Shown here: positions 10,997 to 23,300 of the stretch, piece by piece
Layout: every line of letters starts with the position of its first letter
How positions within the stretch are numbered: the stretch's first letter is position 1
Assembly: GCA_902806595.1 (NCBI GenBank)
Contig: CADCXC010000037.1
Location: 1,488,001 to 1,552,000, forward strand
Source of the DNA: Pyrenopolyporus hunteri
Lineage: Eukaryota > Ascomycota > Sordariomycetes > Xylariales > Hypoxylaceae
Length of the DNA: 64,000 bases
Direction: 5' to 3'
Notes under the pieces: generated by a model
What the model saw: the letters and a program-made list of their open reading frames with translations, nothing else
Databases searched by the model: none
What the model was told of the DNA's origin: nothing
Made by a program: the position numbers and the translations under genes

Positions 10997-13941
10997 GTGG
11001 GAAAGCCATTCAACCTCCAGATGGAAGGAATTTTTTACGCGGGGAACAGCTCCCTGTTATCTCTACTTGAATAAGCCTGCTGCCGAACCTAATGGGCACA
11101 TTACTCATGTATAATCGCTTGACAATATAGTTAAGATTTGTTGGGTCAAGCAAGAGAGTCCGGAGGGGATGCGTTGACTTCAACGGCTCGAGCCTACCTA
11201 ACTACCTACCTATGCATGCACCGATCCCGTCGCACGAAGTCGATTTCAGATGAGCCGGAGATGGAAGAAAAATACCATAAAAACCGCACGAGATGGTCAT
11301 TACTTTTCCAATATTATACCAGACGTCTATGTAATGCCGATAACCTGGGGGGAATTGGAACCCAAATTACGCCACGGCTCCGAGTTTGATAATAGCCTCA
11401 TGCCCTAGATTCCTGTGTATATCCGCGACCATATGTCCGAGCTGAGGAAGAATAGAGTTCGTAATTTGGACTTCCGCCACTCGAGCCCGGGAGCGTTGGT
11501 GTTACTAAGAGAGCCTAATTATAGTTGAAGCTATACGGTCAGCGGTAATGAACAATAACAAGGCGCCTATTGACGCTGTCGAGCGTCGAGAAAGCTCGAC
11601 TAGCTCTAGTGATTACACGTAGCGTAAACTTCTATTTCCCATTAGATACATAGTTGTAGACGCGGAGTAGGATAATAAACGAACGTTATCTTCTTACGTG
11701 CCTGCGGCTTACCTTGGGGGAATAGACATTCCGTCTTCGTTTCTTTCACCAGTTTCTCTTCACTTCGCGATCGGACCCGAGAGAATTGGGTTCTTTTTCC
11801 ATGTTCTTGGTAGTGGTTATGTTGAGACATATATTGGCTTTTAGCTGGTTATTATTTTATTACCTGAATGGTTGGTGGTTGAGACGCATCATATTTGGTA
11901 AGCCACATGTATTTCAGAAAAAAAAAAAAAAAAAAAAAACTCGGCGGCGAAATCAGTTTATTACATAGATTCTAATTACCTTTAAGTCGATACCTATTAA
12001 TGATCCAGTATGATGCTCCAATAGGACCTACGGCAATTCGCGGATAGATATATGCAGTGGAACGTTGATAATACGGGACCGAGGATACTGATACCTGTAG
12101 TTTTAAGGGGACTTGACGGAGGTCCAGACAAGACGCCCGCGGAATAGAAACATGAGAATAACGGGGTACATGATGCTGTCAGGAACTTGTACAATACCGA
12201 TTTCAACGGGAGCTCCGCCATTAGAAAGTTGGGTAGCCGTGTACTCGCATCTCAGGGGTAAATTGACCCATGCATCCCTGTGGTAGTAGCTGTGACGGCT
12301 CATGCTTACTGTATGTAGGGTCTGCGCCAAAACGTACACTCTAGAACTATCGTTAAGATTCATAGTTACGCCCTACAGACATAAGTTTCATGACTTGCTA
12401 CGTATCGTATCTAGTGCCCCGTTACATTGCCTTCCCTAGCGTGCCAGAGAACCCCGACGCAGATGATGAGGCAGAATTAAATACGCGGAATGTCTCGTCG
12501 CTGTGTCCACCGTACTTTCGGCATCGCTTCATTCAGCGCGGCTCCTAACCCAACGAGGTGCGATGCTTCAGCGCTTGTTGTGGGGGCGCAGGATGCAGTG
12601 ATCTTTTATAGTAGGGTGGGGAGAGAACGCTTGCACGGTTATTTACATGGGACACCCTGTCGACTTCAGGGGCAGATTGGCCTGGTGGTGCTACTGGGTC
12701 TGGGGGCGACACAGCTGAAGAAATTTGGAGAATCTATTGTCGTCAGTCGATCAACCGAAAAGGACAAGAGCTTCCGTTGCAACCGCAGTGACCGAACAGG
12801 TTGCCTTCACAAGGGATTCAACTAATGCTGCCCACTGACGAAAGAGGCGATCCCGACGTCCAATTAAGATGTATGAAATCCCGATTCGGCTTGACGTCAC
12901 GAACACGGAAGCGTAAGGGGTAGGATTCTAAACAGCGCCCCGTATTAGGTAGTAAAAACCGAGAGCCACACGTGTATCAAGAGGGTATAAAAGGCACTTA
13001 TACGCACAACTCTGATAGTAGGTAGCGATATAAAATACAGCTTGCATTCTTCCGTCCAGCCTTACACCGGGACTACCAGAAGTACCATAAAGTAGACCGC
13101 ATACTACAGCATACAAACGCGGTGCGGATACGAAGGCGAAGGTCTGCCGATCGTGCTAAAGGGGGAGTTTTGGCCTTTGGAGTGGACCTTCATATAGGCC
13201 AAGCTTTCTTGTTTGGCGAATCACTGGGAATTAGCGGCACAGTTTGATAGGGCTGCTGAGATCTCAACTCATTAGCCAGGGCGCAGCGTGGGAGATTAGC
13301 AGGTTAAGTACCTACTTATAGGGCTAATCTGGGGTTTTTCCATTGGCTATACTGCTAGAACTAACCAGTTCACCTATTAGCAGAGCGCTTACGGCGCGAG
13401 GAGCAATACCTTAGTTTCCAGCACAGGAATTATTATAGGAACGCTTCTAGTTCGCATATGTAGTTGCCTAAGATACAGTAGAGTCTTCCTTCGCCGGCCC
13501 GTAGTGCAAACTTGTGCTCGGGATACTCCGCCCAGCCCACCCATTGGCTGCGAATAAACGAGAGGGGAGATCCAGAAGGATTCGACGTCCCCTGTTTATG
13601 GTCGCATTCAAAACTTAGGCGTGTAACTACACCAGTTCAAAACACGCCCGCCAAGAAATAACATAGGACAAGGTAGGGGCAATTTGCTGCTGTGATACAC
13701 GACGTATAGAAGGATTTGCATTAAGTAGTCAAAGTCACCCCCCCGAAGCCACGCGAGGGATCGCTGAAGAGAGTTTCCCTCCCGTCTTCCTTGCGGCATC
13801 AGCTGTATCGTGATAGTTTGGTTTCAACTGCTTCTTGAGAAGAGAAAAACCATGTTTTGGTTCAGGATATAGCCAAGTCAATATTTCTAGAGCTGAGCAG
13901 CCCTTGCCCAATTCTACCTAGCATTGGTCGTTCGAGACGCC
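10997..13941. other. Gene-poor region with poly-A tract
   Basis: Nearly 3 kb with only short frames of random composition. A poly-A run of about 20 bases lies at 11919-11939. A frame at 12490..12825 (111 residues, ATG start) is rejected for lack of protein-like features. No conserved element was recognised. Confidence 0.4.
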
Positions 13942-15692
13942 ATGTCCCGATCACCAGAACACTCGCCGTACAGTACGCTCGAGGTCTCCACGCGAGATCC
14001 CGAGACATTCCAGAAGGAGGTGATATATTATCCCGAACACAGCTATCCGCAAGCTGTTCCAGTCGAGCAGACCGCCGCGGGCGTCACACAATCATATTAT
14101 AGCCCCGACTCAGCGAAGGAAGTCGTGAACCCGCCTCCTAACGTATATCCCGGCACCGCGCCAGCACCGTATAAAGACCCGAATTACGCGGGCGGTGCGG
14201 CTTACCAGAATGTCGCAGCATATCCCAGTAGCGCAGGCTATCCGGAGAGTACGATTTACTCAGATGGATCTACCTATCCGAACAGCGCCTATCCCACGAG
14301 CATGGGTAGCCCGATAGATTCCTCTACTTACAGACCAGGACCTCTAAGTGTTGCCGAATTCGGCCCTGAGCCTCCTCACCAAGACGAGAAGCCGGCTGCG
14401 GCAGCGACGATATGCGGCCTCCCCAAGAAAACTTTTTTCATAATACTAGGAGTTGCGGCCGCTCTGATTATTGCGCTTGTAGTAGGACTAGCCGTCGGTC
14501 TATCAACAAGGAGAAACGATGACGCATCGGGGTCCGCCGCTGCGGTGGAATCATCAGGGTCAAGCAATGGGGATTCGAACGACCCAGCACCGTCGTCGAA
14601 TTCGACGAGCGAGAAGCTCATTCTCGATAATTCGAAAATAACCGCCTCCAACTGGACGGATCCCGACGGGGTGGTTCACAGGACCGTCTTTTTCCAGGAC
14701 GCTTATAACTCCATCATCGCCCGACGCTGGGATTCCGGAAGTAAGTCCTGGACGACGAATAATTTGACCAAGTTGATGGCCGCCACCACAATGCCCCTCA
14801 GACCGCAACCGGGGACGCCGCTCGCTAGCGCGTCCATGGACCATGACCCGACGTACGAGACCCACGTATGGTTCACGGATTCGGGTAACATTATAAGATC
14901 GGTGGCTTCCTTCGAAGCGCTGAGGAGGCCGGACAGCTGGGATGTCGATAACCTCGATGCCGCGATACTCGAGACGTGGCCTGGTGGTCAGTTAGCCGCC
15001 ATGTGGCAGCGTTGCTGGGGCGCCGATTGCAACGGCACGTACATCGTCGCCTACCAACGGCCAGAGGGCGCCATCAAGACCGCCAACTCGAGTACTTGGG
15101 CCACCGCGACCGTAGCGGTAGAGTCTAAAGACGTCGCCGCCAATTCCAGTCTGGCTGTTCTCCCCAAGCTACGCGGGCCCTGGCTGGACCGTCTAGAGCT
15201 TGTGTCGGAGAGGGTTACTTCGGATGAGACGGGGAGCATGAGAGTGACGTCGTACGACGACACGTGGAACGATGCTGATCAAAGGGGTAAGTAAGCGCAT
15301 GCTGACAAGACGTCCGCGAATGTTTTACGCGGCATCGAACGTATCGGACGAACTGATTAAGCTGACCTGATTCAGTAACTGAGCTCCAATCATCCATACC
15401 GCTTCCAGCTCCGTCCCAGCAGTTCGCGGCTACCGCATGGGATAATTGGCGTCAAACTCTTTATATCGGGCTTCTCCAAGGCGGTGATATTCGAGGCAAC
15501 TACTGGGATGGAAAACGAATGAATTCCATCTCAAAGTTCGAATTCAAGTCTGGCCCGGATATCAATTTCACGGCTATCGCGATGTCGCCCGATGCTATGT
15601 TCTACGCTATATCTAACAACGAGGTCTTGGAGTATTCATTGGACACGTCGGATCCGTCGACTTTCCATTATGTCGGGAAGGTGTTCCCATGA
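13942..15692 (+). CDS. Membrane-anchored protein with fucose-lectin-like extracellular domain
   Basis: Two exons, 13942..15286 and 15376..15692, joined through a GTAAGT...CTGATTCAG intron, give 553 residues. Residues 1-160 are Tyr/Pro-rich, with repeats of the AYPSS or TYPNS type, and are presumably cytoplasmic. One hydrophobic helix follows at about residues 166-188 (IILGVAAALIIALVVGLAVG) with STRRN after it, then a Ser/Asn-rich linker. The rest is rich in Trp, Asp and Ser, with recurring blade-like units such as RTVFFQDAYNSIIARRWD and FAATAWDNWRQTLYIG. This pattern matches fungal proteins annotated as fucose-specific-lectin-like six-bladed propellers. The second exon supplies the last blades (FTAIAMSPDAMFYAIS). 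Several NxS/T sequons fit a glycosylated outer domain. Sugar binding is inferred, not shown. The ATG at 13942 is the first in frame. Confidence 0.75.
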
Positions 15693-16725
15693 TGTTCGCT
15701 TGCAGGGGCGACAGTTATGCTTTTCTCTCGTCGGACTCTAATGGATTGCCTATGTCAGAAGGTCAGGAACCGGGATAAAGGAGTTGGAGGGATACACCAC
15801 AGTTCGCATGCCCGCGAGCTATGGAGTACTTACCTTTTTTTTTCTTCACGTAATACACGGCGCTATGCAATGCCGAAATGAGGCGGCTTTTTGAAGCGAA
15901 ATCTTAGCAAAATAACGATTGCTTGTCTACCTACCTATCCGAGGTATTTATGCGTATTCGCAGTTTTCAGCACACGATACACTTGTATATATCTGGCACC
16001 TATCTAAACCTATTTGTATAACTATTATGTAGAGAATCCAGATACCCTAACAATATAGGACTACGCAACAAAAGGTTTTTGATCTACCGTTGACTACATC
16101 CCGCATTTGACTCGGTCGTAGCTAAAAGAATGCAAGGGAGGAAGCAAAGAAGCTGAATAACTACCAGCAGCCTGATCTTAGGCTTCTATTGAACTTGGGT
16201 TCATCCGTTATACCGATCAACCTTGTTGTAATTGAGTGCTATGTCATCGATGAAACAGGTAGTCAATCGAATCAATAATAAGGGTCCGTGTAGGTGCGAG
16301 TTTACTTGATAATGTCTAAGGTTTAAGTCTTGGTTCGTAATCGTGACGCGCTTTAGCTGTCGACGACGTCATAATATTGAATGAGCATCTCTCGTGGCCA
16401 ACAAGCTCTCCTAATCTAGCTCGATGATGATGTCTCAAAGACAAACCTATCAATCCTAAGCTCAGATTTCCAAGTGGCGGGGTAATCCATTAGCAGGTAT
16501 GATAACCCAAACTTGCCGCGTACAGCAATCGGCGTGGTTATTATAAGAGGAAACGAAGTTATGCTCGGAAGATCTGTGGGTTCATTTCGAATCGTACTCA
16601 AAACAATCAATACTACAGGACGCCCCAGAAAATCATTAGACACAGCACGCATCGTATCAGGGTCCTTTTACCTTTCACAGCACCAACTTTGTAATTCTAC
16701 TTTTGGCACGCGATCCGCTCGCAAG
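15693..16725. other. Intergenic, no gene seen
   Basis: AT-rich spacer between the lectin-like gene and the BLI-3-like gene. It includes the promoter of the latter but no clear TATA or repeat element. A frame beginning at 16513 only runs into the first BLI-3 exon. Confidence 0.45.
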
Positions 16726-17494
16726 ATGTCTTCGTTCTCAAACACGGATACCGACGATAAGCCGTCCGGGCCATACTATAACAAGAACATCGACACCGAT
16801 GTAACTCTGAAGGAGAAGGTTGAGACTCTGATCAAGTTTGTGTCCTCGTGTAAATTCGGCATGATGACGACGCGAGACCCCTCGAGTGGGAAGCTGGTCT
16901 CCCGCTGCATGGCCATCGCAGGAAAGGTGAGCAGAACAAACCTGATACCGTTGCTACCCGAGGCGTGCGCCCATTCCTTTCCTCTCCTATATCTACCTGC
17001 ATGTCTCAATGGCGCGGCTCGGTAGCTGGATAACTAACGGGATGATTCCCAACGCCCAGGAAGGTGGTGACATCGACCTGACCTTCACGACGAACACAGA
17101 GTCACACAAGACGGACGAGCTAAAGGCGGACAAGCACACCAACATCTCATTCTGCGACAGCTCGGGCCAGTGGGCGTCGATCGCGGGAGAGGTCAGCATC
17201 GAGACGGACAGGGAGGCCGTGAAGAAATACTACAGTAAGACTCTGAAGGCCTGGCTAGGAGACCTGGGCGACGGCGTCCACGACGGGTCCGAGAACGACC
17301 CGCGTATTGGCGTTCTCAAAGTGAAGACCACCAGTGTGACCTACGCGGTTAATGATAAGACGGCGGTTGGGAGGGTCGCCGAGATCGCCAAAGGCACCAT
17401 TACAGGCGAACCGGCTGGTGTTAATAAGTTGAGAGAGATTAGCGAGGATGAGATCAAGCAGTGGAGGGCCACGGCATCTAAGCAGGCACATTAA
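16726..17494 (+). CDS. bli-3: BLI-3-like FMN-binding split-barrel protein (pyridoxamine 5'-phosphate oxidase family)
   Basis: Two exons, 16726..16926 and 17060..17494, keep frame across a 133-base intron (GTGAGC donor, CCCAG acceptor) and give 211 residues. The N-terminal part contains CKFGMMTTRDPSSGKLVSRC, the first strands of the flavin-binding split barrel. After the intron come DIDLTFTTNTESHKTDEL and WASIAGEVSIETDREAVKKY, then WLGDLGDGVHDG, a signature of the fungal blue-light-induced BLI-3 group. Length agrees with Neurospora BLI-3 and bacterial general stress protein 26. The family binds FMN or related cofactors; the substrate is unknown. The link to light or stress induction comes from the family and is not visible in this promoter. 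Reading through the intron yields a stop at 17025, so splicing is needed. Confidence 0.87.
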
Positions 17495-18559
17495 AAAAGC
17501 GGATGGGTTAGGATCCGGGTTGGTCGTATGCGGTGACGGTAGCAGTGTTGTTTGATTGAAACGCCATAACAGCTGTCATAACTCCTTCTTAGTATTGAGT
17601 GGTAGAAACCAACATCACATGCGGAATCAATCATGTACACCACTATAACATTTGGGGACTTGTAGTCGTTCCCACGACGTCGGAGTTGATGAGTTGGCGG
17701 TCTGTTTGTGACATACACAGACAAGTAATCGAGACGTATACATAAAATGCAACGTCAGGTGAGGCTGTCGATGGACGCCTGTCTTGTAACGATAGGGAAT
17801 AGTAATGGCCGAGAGGGTGACAATGAGCCGGGACATCATACATTAGCCTTCCTCTCTGCCGGACTTGGGTCTCGAATGCAGAAAGTGTGCTCGGGGCGTA
17901 GCGACGCCGTCGGAGGGAAGAAATTTAATTTGAGGATATTTGAGGATTTGGAAGAATTAAGTCAGCCATGGTCAGCGGCCAGTCAGCAACTCAGCACTTC
18001 AGCAATTGGGTCTAGGGGACCGGATCGGGGCCACCCATGCCCTGTAAGGTCAAGCGCGAGACGCGAGACGCGGGCGCTACTGCGCCGTAAAGTGCGCTAC
18101 CACTATATACAATACATAATACCTAGGTAATTAGCGGTGGTTAGCGCTGGTTAATGGTAATTAATAGCGAGTTTAATAGTCAATTTATGCTGATGTAACG
18201 GGTTGGTAAGGCTTGGTGGCGGGGGGGTTTCGAATGGGAATTTCAACGGATAGTGGGGTAATTTTTCCCTTTGCTGACCAACTAAACCCTGCGTTCCCCT
18301 TCCCTTCCCTTCCCTTCCCTCCCCTGCCCCTCTCTTTGCCCCCCCCCTCCATCTTCTTCCTCCCATGTTTCTTTTTTGTCTTATCAAGAAAACCAACCCG
18401 TCACCTCAGACCCAAACAAAGATCGGGCGAATCTTCGTGATATTTCTAGCTAGCCTGGCACATAATGCATCCACCCTCGTCCCTGATTCGCGACCTATCT
18501 GATTCAGTCTTACTATTCGATCCTATATAAGATTACCCTTTGACATCCCGCTGCCCTTC
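17495..18559. other. Intergenic region and pirin promoter
   Basis: No supported gene. It includes the 3' region of the BLI-3-like gene, GC-rich patches near 17990-18080 and the pyrimidine tract listed separately. Frames seen on both strands have random composition. Confidence 0.45.
18297..18361 (+). promoter_or_regulatory. Polypyrimidine tract upstream of pirin gene
   Basis: A run of almost pure C/T, starting with about four repeats of CTTCC-type units, sits about 200-260 bases before the pirin ATG. Such CT-rich tracts are common in filamentous-fungal promoters just upstream of transcription starts. Confidence 0.45.
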
Positions 18560-19729
18560 ATGAGGGTCCTTTCGCTTTCCATCTCCATTCTGGTAGCTAT
18601 ATTTTCTATAGTTATATTCCGGGAACGTGTCGTCGACCTTACGACAACCACCTATAACGCTATCCTAGACAGTCTCGATAGAATATACGGCGATAGTAGT
18701 AATAGAAGAAGTGGCAACACCGTCGCTACCGATAGCACTACAGTGACCACGACAACGACTGCGAAATCCGCGTCCGAGTCTCCCTTTTACAATCCATCAG
18801 AACCACTTGTCGCAACCGAAATGTCTGTCCCCCGTGCCATCCGCAAGGTCTTCCTTGCCGTCGAACAAGCAGAAGGCGCCGGAGCGCGCGTCCGAAGATC
18901 TATCGGGACGCCGCAACTGCGCAACTTCTCGCCCTTCCTGATGTTGGACCACTTCAGCATTAAGCCCGGCGCCGGCTTCCCCGACCACCCGCATCGTGGC
19001 CAGGAGACTATCACATACTTGTTAACCGGCGGCGTTGATCACGAGGATTTCGCCGGCCATGCTGGAACTATCGAAGCCGGCGACTTACAGTTCATGACGG
19101 CCGGTCGCGGCATTATGCATGCGGAGATGCCGCGTCAGAACCCCGACGGTAGTGCCAACGTCGGTTTGCAGTTATGGGTTGACTTGCCCACCCATCTCAA
19201 ATCTTGCGAGCCTCGGTATCGCGACCTACGAGCGCACGAGATTCCGACCGCCGATTTAGACGACGGCAAGATTCACATCAAGGTCATCTCGGGTCAGGCT
19301 GCCGGCGTCGACAGTGTCAAGGATCTGGCTTACACACCCGTCTGGATACTTGACGTGACGATGAAGCCAGGTAGCAAACTAGTGCAGCCTCTCCCGAAAG
19401 GCTGGAACGCATTCTCCTACCAACTAGAGGGATCTGCAGTGTTCGGGTCCGGCGATAGCAAACAGACAGTCGCGCAGTACCACAACTGTGTGTTTGAGCC
19501 GGAAGGCGATGTCGTGGTCGTCGAAGTACCCGAGAGCGCCAAGGAGAACGCCCGGTTCGTACTCGTTGCGGGCCAGATCCTCAACCAGAAGGTCGTTCAA
19601 TACGGCCCCTTTGTCCTGAGCAGCCCTGAAGAGGTGCGACAAGCGCTGATAGATTACCAATTCCACATGAACGGGTTCGAGAGGGCCAAGGATTGGCAAA
19701 GCGAGATCGGTAAATCGATGGTCAATTAA
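18560..19729 (+). CDS. Pirin-family protein with N-terminal membrane segment
   Basis: Intronless, 389 residues from the ATG at 18560. Residues 1-25 form a hydrophobic helix (LSLSISILVAIFSIVIF) followed by a Ser/Thr-rich linker. Codon 88 is also ATG (18821), and from there the sequence is a standard pirin of 302 residues beginning MSVPRAIRKVF. The bicupin metal site is complete: the two His of FPDHPHRGQE and the His and Glu of GRGIMHAEMP. Pirins are Fe-binding proteins known as nuclear cofactors or quercetinase-like enzymes. The extension would place this one in a membrane or secretory route. Internal initiation could give a soluble form. Which start is used cannot be told here, but the extended frame stays open with no stop, so the extension is probably real. 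Confidence 0.88.
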   Translation: MRVLSLSISILVAIFSIVIFRERVVDLTTTTYNAILDSLDRIYGDSSNRRSGNTVATDSTTVTTTTTAKSASESPFYNPSEPLVATEMSVPRAIRKVFLAVEQAEGAGARVRRSIGTPQLRNFSPFLMLDHFSIKPGAGFPDHPHRGQETITYLLTGGVDHEDFAGHAGTIEAGDLQFMTAGRGIMHAEMPRQNPDGSANVGLQLWVDLPTHLKSCEPRYRDLRAHEIPTADLDDGKIHIKVISGQAAGVDSVKDLAYTPVWILDVTMKPGSKLVQPLPKGWNAFSYQLEGSAVFGSGDSKQTVAQYHNCVFEPEGDVVVVEVPESAKENARFVLVAGQILNQKVVQYGPFVLSSPEEVRQALIDYQFHMNGFERAKDWQSEIGKSMVN

Positions 19730-19991
19730 CGCATTATGCTTCCGGCGCCCCTTGTTATCGTCCGATCCTCTGTTCGACGCCTAGTCGCCCACCCGTTATT
19801 ACAAACTCCTGTATATAGTAAATTCTCCTTCCCGCATTTACTCCGCCCCTGAGATACCCGAAAGCAACGATTTTGGCGTATAGGGATAAGCGGAATGGCA
19901 CTATAACGAAAACAAATTGAGTAGTGATGACCTGGACTCTCTCGTTCATCTCCTTTTGCGATCCGGTGTATTCGAGTCAAGACAGCCCGGT

Positions 19992-20375
19992 TCAGAAATT
20001 CCCCTTCGGCCGTTTAATGGGGTATGTATCCGGCAAGCTCATAACCCACTGGAGCCGGGCAAGCTCGTCTTCCGGAAGATGCACACCCTTCAGCCAGGAG
20101 ATTTTGCGCGGATGCAACCCCGTAACTTGTTGCAGTCGTGGGTTATTCAGAATGGAAGCAGCCTCCAGCGGCCGATCGTAGTACGGTGGCCTCACGGACG
20201 CGCTGCTATTATTGGCTCTTCCTCCTAGATTCTCTGGCTTAGCCGGTGTGGTCTTGTGAGACGACATATGTGTAGCATTTCTGCTTCTGGAAGAGCTCGG
20301 GGGGGAGGCGGGCCCCGTAGCGTCGCGAGCTCGTGAACCCGGCGCCATCTTGCTTTTTCCTTTTTCTGTCCTCAT
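19992..20375 (-). CDS. Hypothetical small protein
   Basis: Open frame of 127 residues from the ATG at 20375; a longer version to 20432 would start with GTG. The N-terminal half is basic, Ser/Pro-rich and probably disordered. The C-terminal 55 residues look folded (YYDRPLEAASILNNPRLQQV, then DELARLQWVMSLPD). No known motif was recognised. It ends 260 bases from the end of the convergent pirin gene. Composition of the C-terminal part favours a real gene. Confidence 0.45.
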   Translation of the reverse strand: MRTEKGKSKMAPGSRARDATGPASPPSSSRSRNATHMSSHKTTPAKPENLGGRANNSSASVRPPYYDRPLEAASILNNPRLQQVTGLHPRKISWLKGVHLPEDELARLQWVMSLPDTYPIKRPKGNF

Positions 20376-23300
20376 ATTCGAGAGTGCGTGTACGTGTGGT
20401 ATAGGTCGTGATGCGGATCGGGTAGCTTTCACGTACGTGAGTACCTAGGGAATAGTAGGTTAGGAGAAGCGCAAGGCATCAACTAGGGCTACCTAATCGG
20501 CATAGCCGCATTTTTATGGTATCCCGAAGGGAGAGGCTCCGCGGCTTCCACCCATTTCGTCATGCCTTAATCGATTTGCCGTCTTACTCACCTTTGGGGG
20601 GCCTACCGGAAGACGTGGGCGCCGCTCGGGGTGCGCGAGATGCCTTACTTACCCTTGTCTGCTCATATGCTCTTATTAGCGCCTCTGCCCACTTGGATCT
20701 TACAGCTAGCCTCCACAAAGTAATTTTATAAGCCTCGTTCTCGATTCGTCGTACGGTATACGCCTAGGTAGACAAAGAAGTGTGAGCAAGTTGCTCTTAA
20801 GGAAATTTCTGAGTCATCCGAGGCTTTGCCCCCAAAGCGCCCCTCACAACCGGGTCCATTACGTCGTATTCCGTCTCTCTCCGACTCCCAAATCGTGTTG
20901 GCGTGCTACGATATATGCAACCCGTCATCGTCGCATATGCAGCCTCCTGAGGAGATACTAATGGTAATCCGCCTCTTGTAAGCAGATAGGCGGAGGGAAA
21001 CTACGTGTCCCTGCTAAACCGTGGAAGGCCTAGTGGCGGGGAGATCCCTTATCAGATTCGTGAAGAAACGGCTCGTGAGGGGTGGGCAGTGCCACCCGCC
21101 GGTTGGCCGGGGAGAGCCTCACATCTACAACCCTATTCACCGGCTCCGATACGAGATCATCGCAGCCTTGTTTTCTTCGTGGACTTTCAGGTGGCGTCCA
21201 GTAGGCAGGCAGCCATGCCACCCCCTAAAACATATCGCTTTTCAAGAAGGGCGCTTTCTTGCGCCTGCGCATTTGCTTGCAGCTAATCTACTCAGCCTGT
21301 TTGGGGAGGTGGAGATCCAAGGAGAATAATATCTCATATATCATTATTATTTATTTCGTGGTTAGGTGCGCAAGGGTATTTCGGTCTGGAGATTAATTCT
21401 TCTAGAGCCAATAGCCGTGTCTCTACGAAACAATTTAGCATTAGTTCAGATAGAAATCGCCAGCAGACTTAGTCTAGATAAAGGTCAGTCGTCCATATGT
21501 ATAGGTCCCTTACGCTCACCCACATCGAAAGAGAAGATGCTAGGAACATGTCATCCCAAGGTAAAAGAGGCGAGAAAGAGGATATTAGTTCGGTGTAATA
21601 TCATGGGGCAGCGAATAAGAGTGAGCAGTAAGTAAATAGCGCTTCAGGAATCGCATCAACTAAAAAGATTCGTAGCCTTCGTGCCAAGTGAGGAATATAT
21701 GTACATGTCGCCCTGGGACGGTCAGGGCGGTATCTTTTCGTTCAGGGGTCGCAGCCCAGTAACGTTAAAGATGCCTCCGTGCCCAGGTATCCGGCGAATA
21801 GTCATATGGCTTTAACAGGTATGCGGCCGGTGAGCTGGCCTCAAAATCAAGCATTTCGATAATCACGGGATGGTCAGCAATACCAACCCACCTATTATTG
21901 AACCCTAGGGCGCTATGGTTAGCTGAGCTGTATAGACAGGTTAGGTGGTGTAACAATATCTGCCTATATTGAGTTTCGTCTACGATTTCCGATCCAGTCA
22001 CTTACATGATAAGAAATATTGTATTATAAATTTATTCGATTTGAGTTATGTGGATATCCTCTTCAAATGGCTTCAATATGATACACTCCTATCTACATCA
22101 ATCTCTTCAAGTTGGATTCGTGGGCTATCCTGCCGGGGGCAATACCAGTAGATGCGGCTGTGAAAATCGACTCCAATCATGTTCTCTACTTGGGTGTGTA
22201 GAGATTACATGGAATAACTCTTCAAAGTGCATTCTCACACGTCCTATGCGCCTACTCACACCCTTGGTTCAGCTAGTTCGGGAGCCATATTGAGCACAAA
22301 GTTGTTTCCCCTTCCCTTATAGGTGGCTTAGTTGGGGTGATATATGATACATCTCCTAGTGGAGAGGCGCGTCTAGGCCCATTATATCAGGGTTAAATGA
22401 GAATTTTAACTCGTATAAGAGCTAGTAGGATATTAAGAAGTGTAAGAATCTAACTATCCACATGGTCGGGGATCACTCTCCTTTACCCCTTTTAGGGACC
22501 CTCCCCATTTGACATTGCGGGAGCGCTGTCTACCATATAGGAAAACATGACAAGCGCCTAAACATTACTAGGAATCAATGACCCCCTCCAGGATGCTTGA
22601 TGTACAGATTAGGGCCGACTGGAGATCGCCGTCATCGCCAAATGAGGGTCAAGTGTGCTCTCAATTATTGGCCAAGACCAGCTGGGAATAAAGTTTTAGA
22701 CGCGAATAAACGCCTAACAATCCGGGGAACTTGAAACTCGCGTCGTATTCGACGATGTTATACCCGATATCGGTGTCGACCGTGGTTGACGACCGCTGGT
22801 CGTTCCACCGGCTCTCGTCCTTGATATGGCAGATTCCAACGGCTATAAAGAGGTAAATGTCGGGTAGACAGTGCCTCCCCATTGGCTATTTAATCTAACA
22901 TTCATTAACTCTCGTTTTCTTTTTGTCTATTTGTTTATGACTCCAATTACAGCCTCGAGCCCTTAGTCTACGTAGAGTTATAGTCGTCGTCACTCAAGCA
23001 AGGCCCCCCGCTTCGACGGCTCGGCAAGTTAATTACTAGCCATGTGGGCAGCATGGATTAAAGCGTGGCAATATATTACTCTGCATATTTATATTACCTA
23101 GCGGGCATATGCCTCTGTTACGAGAAGGGAAGGGCATTGCTTGATTGTAGAAGATGTCCAAGTCCACCGGTTGAATCAGAATAGGTTAGCTTTCTATAAA
23201 AAACACTTTCCCCGAGCCTACCTATTTAAACGGCGTAACACATATTGACGGCATGGAATCCTGCAGAACGAATGGAATCGGCATGTTGCGTGTGGGTAGG

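Noticed and set aside
12490..12825. 111-residue rightward frame with ATG
   Set aside because: No protein-like pattern, no neighbours or signals to support it.
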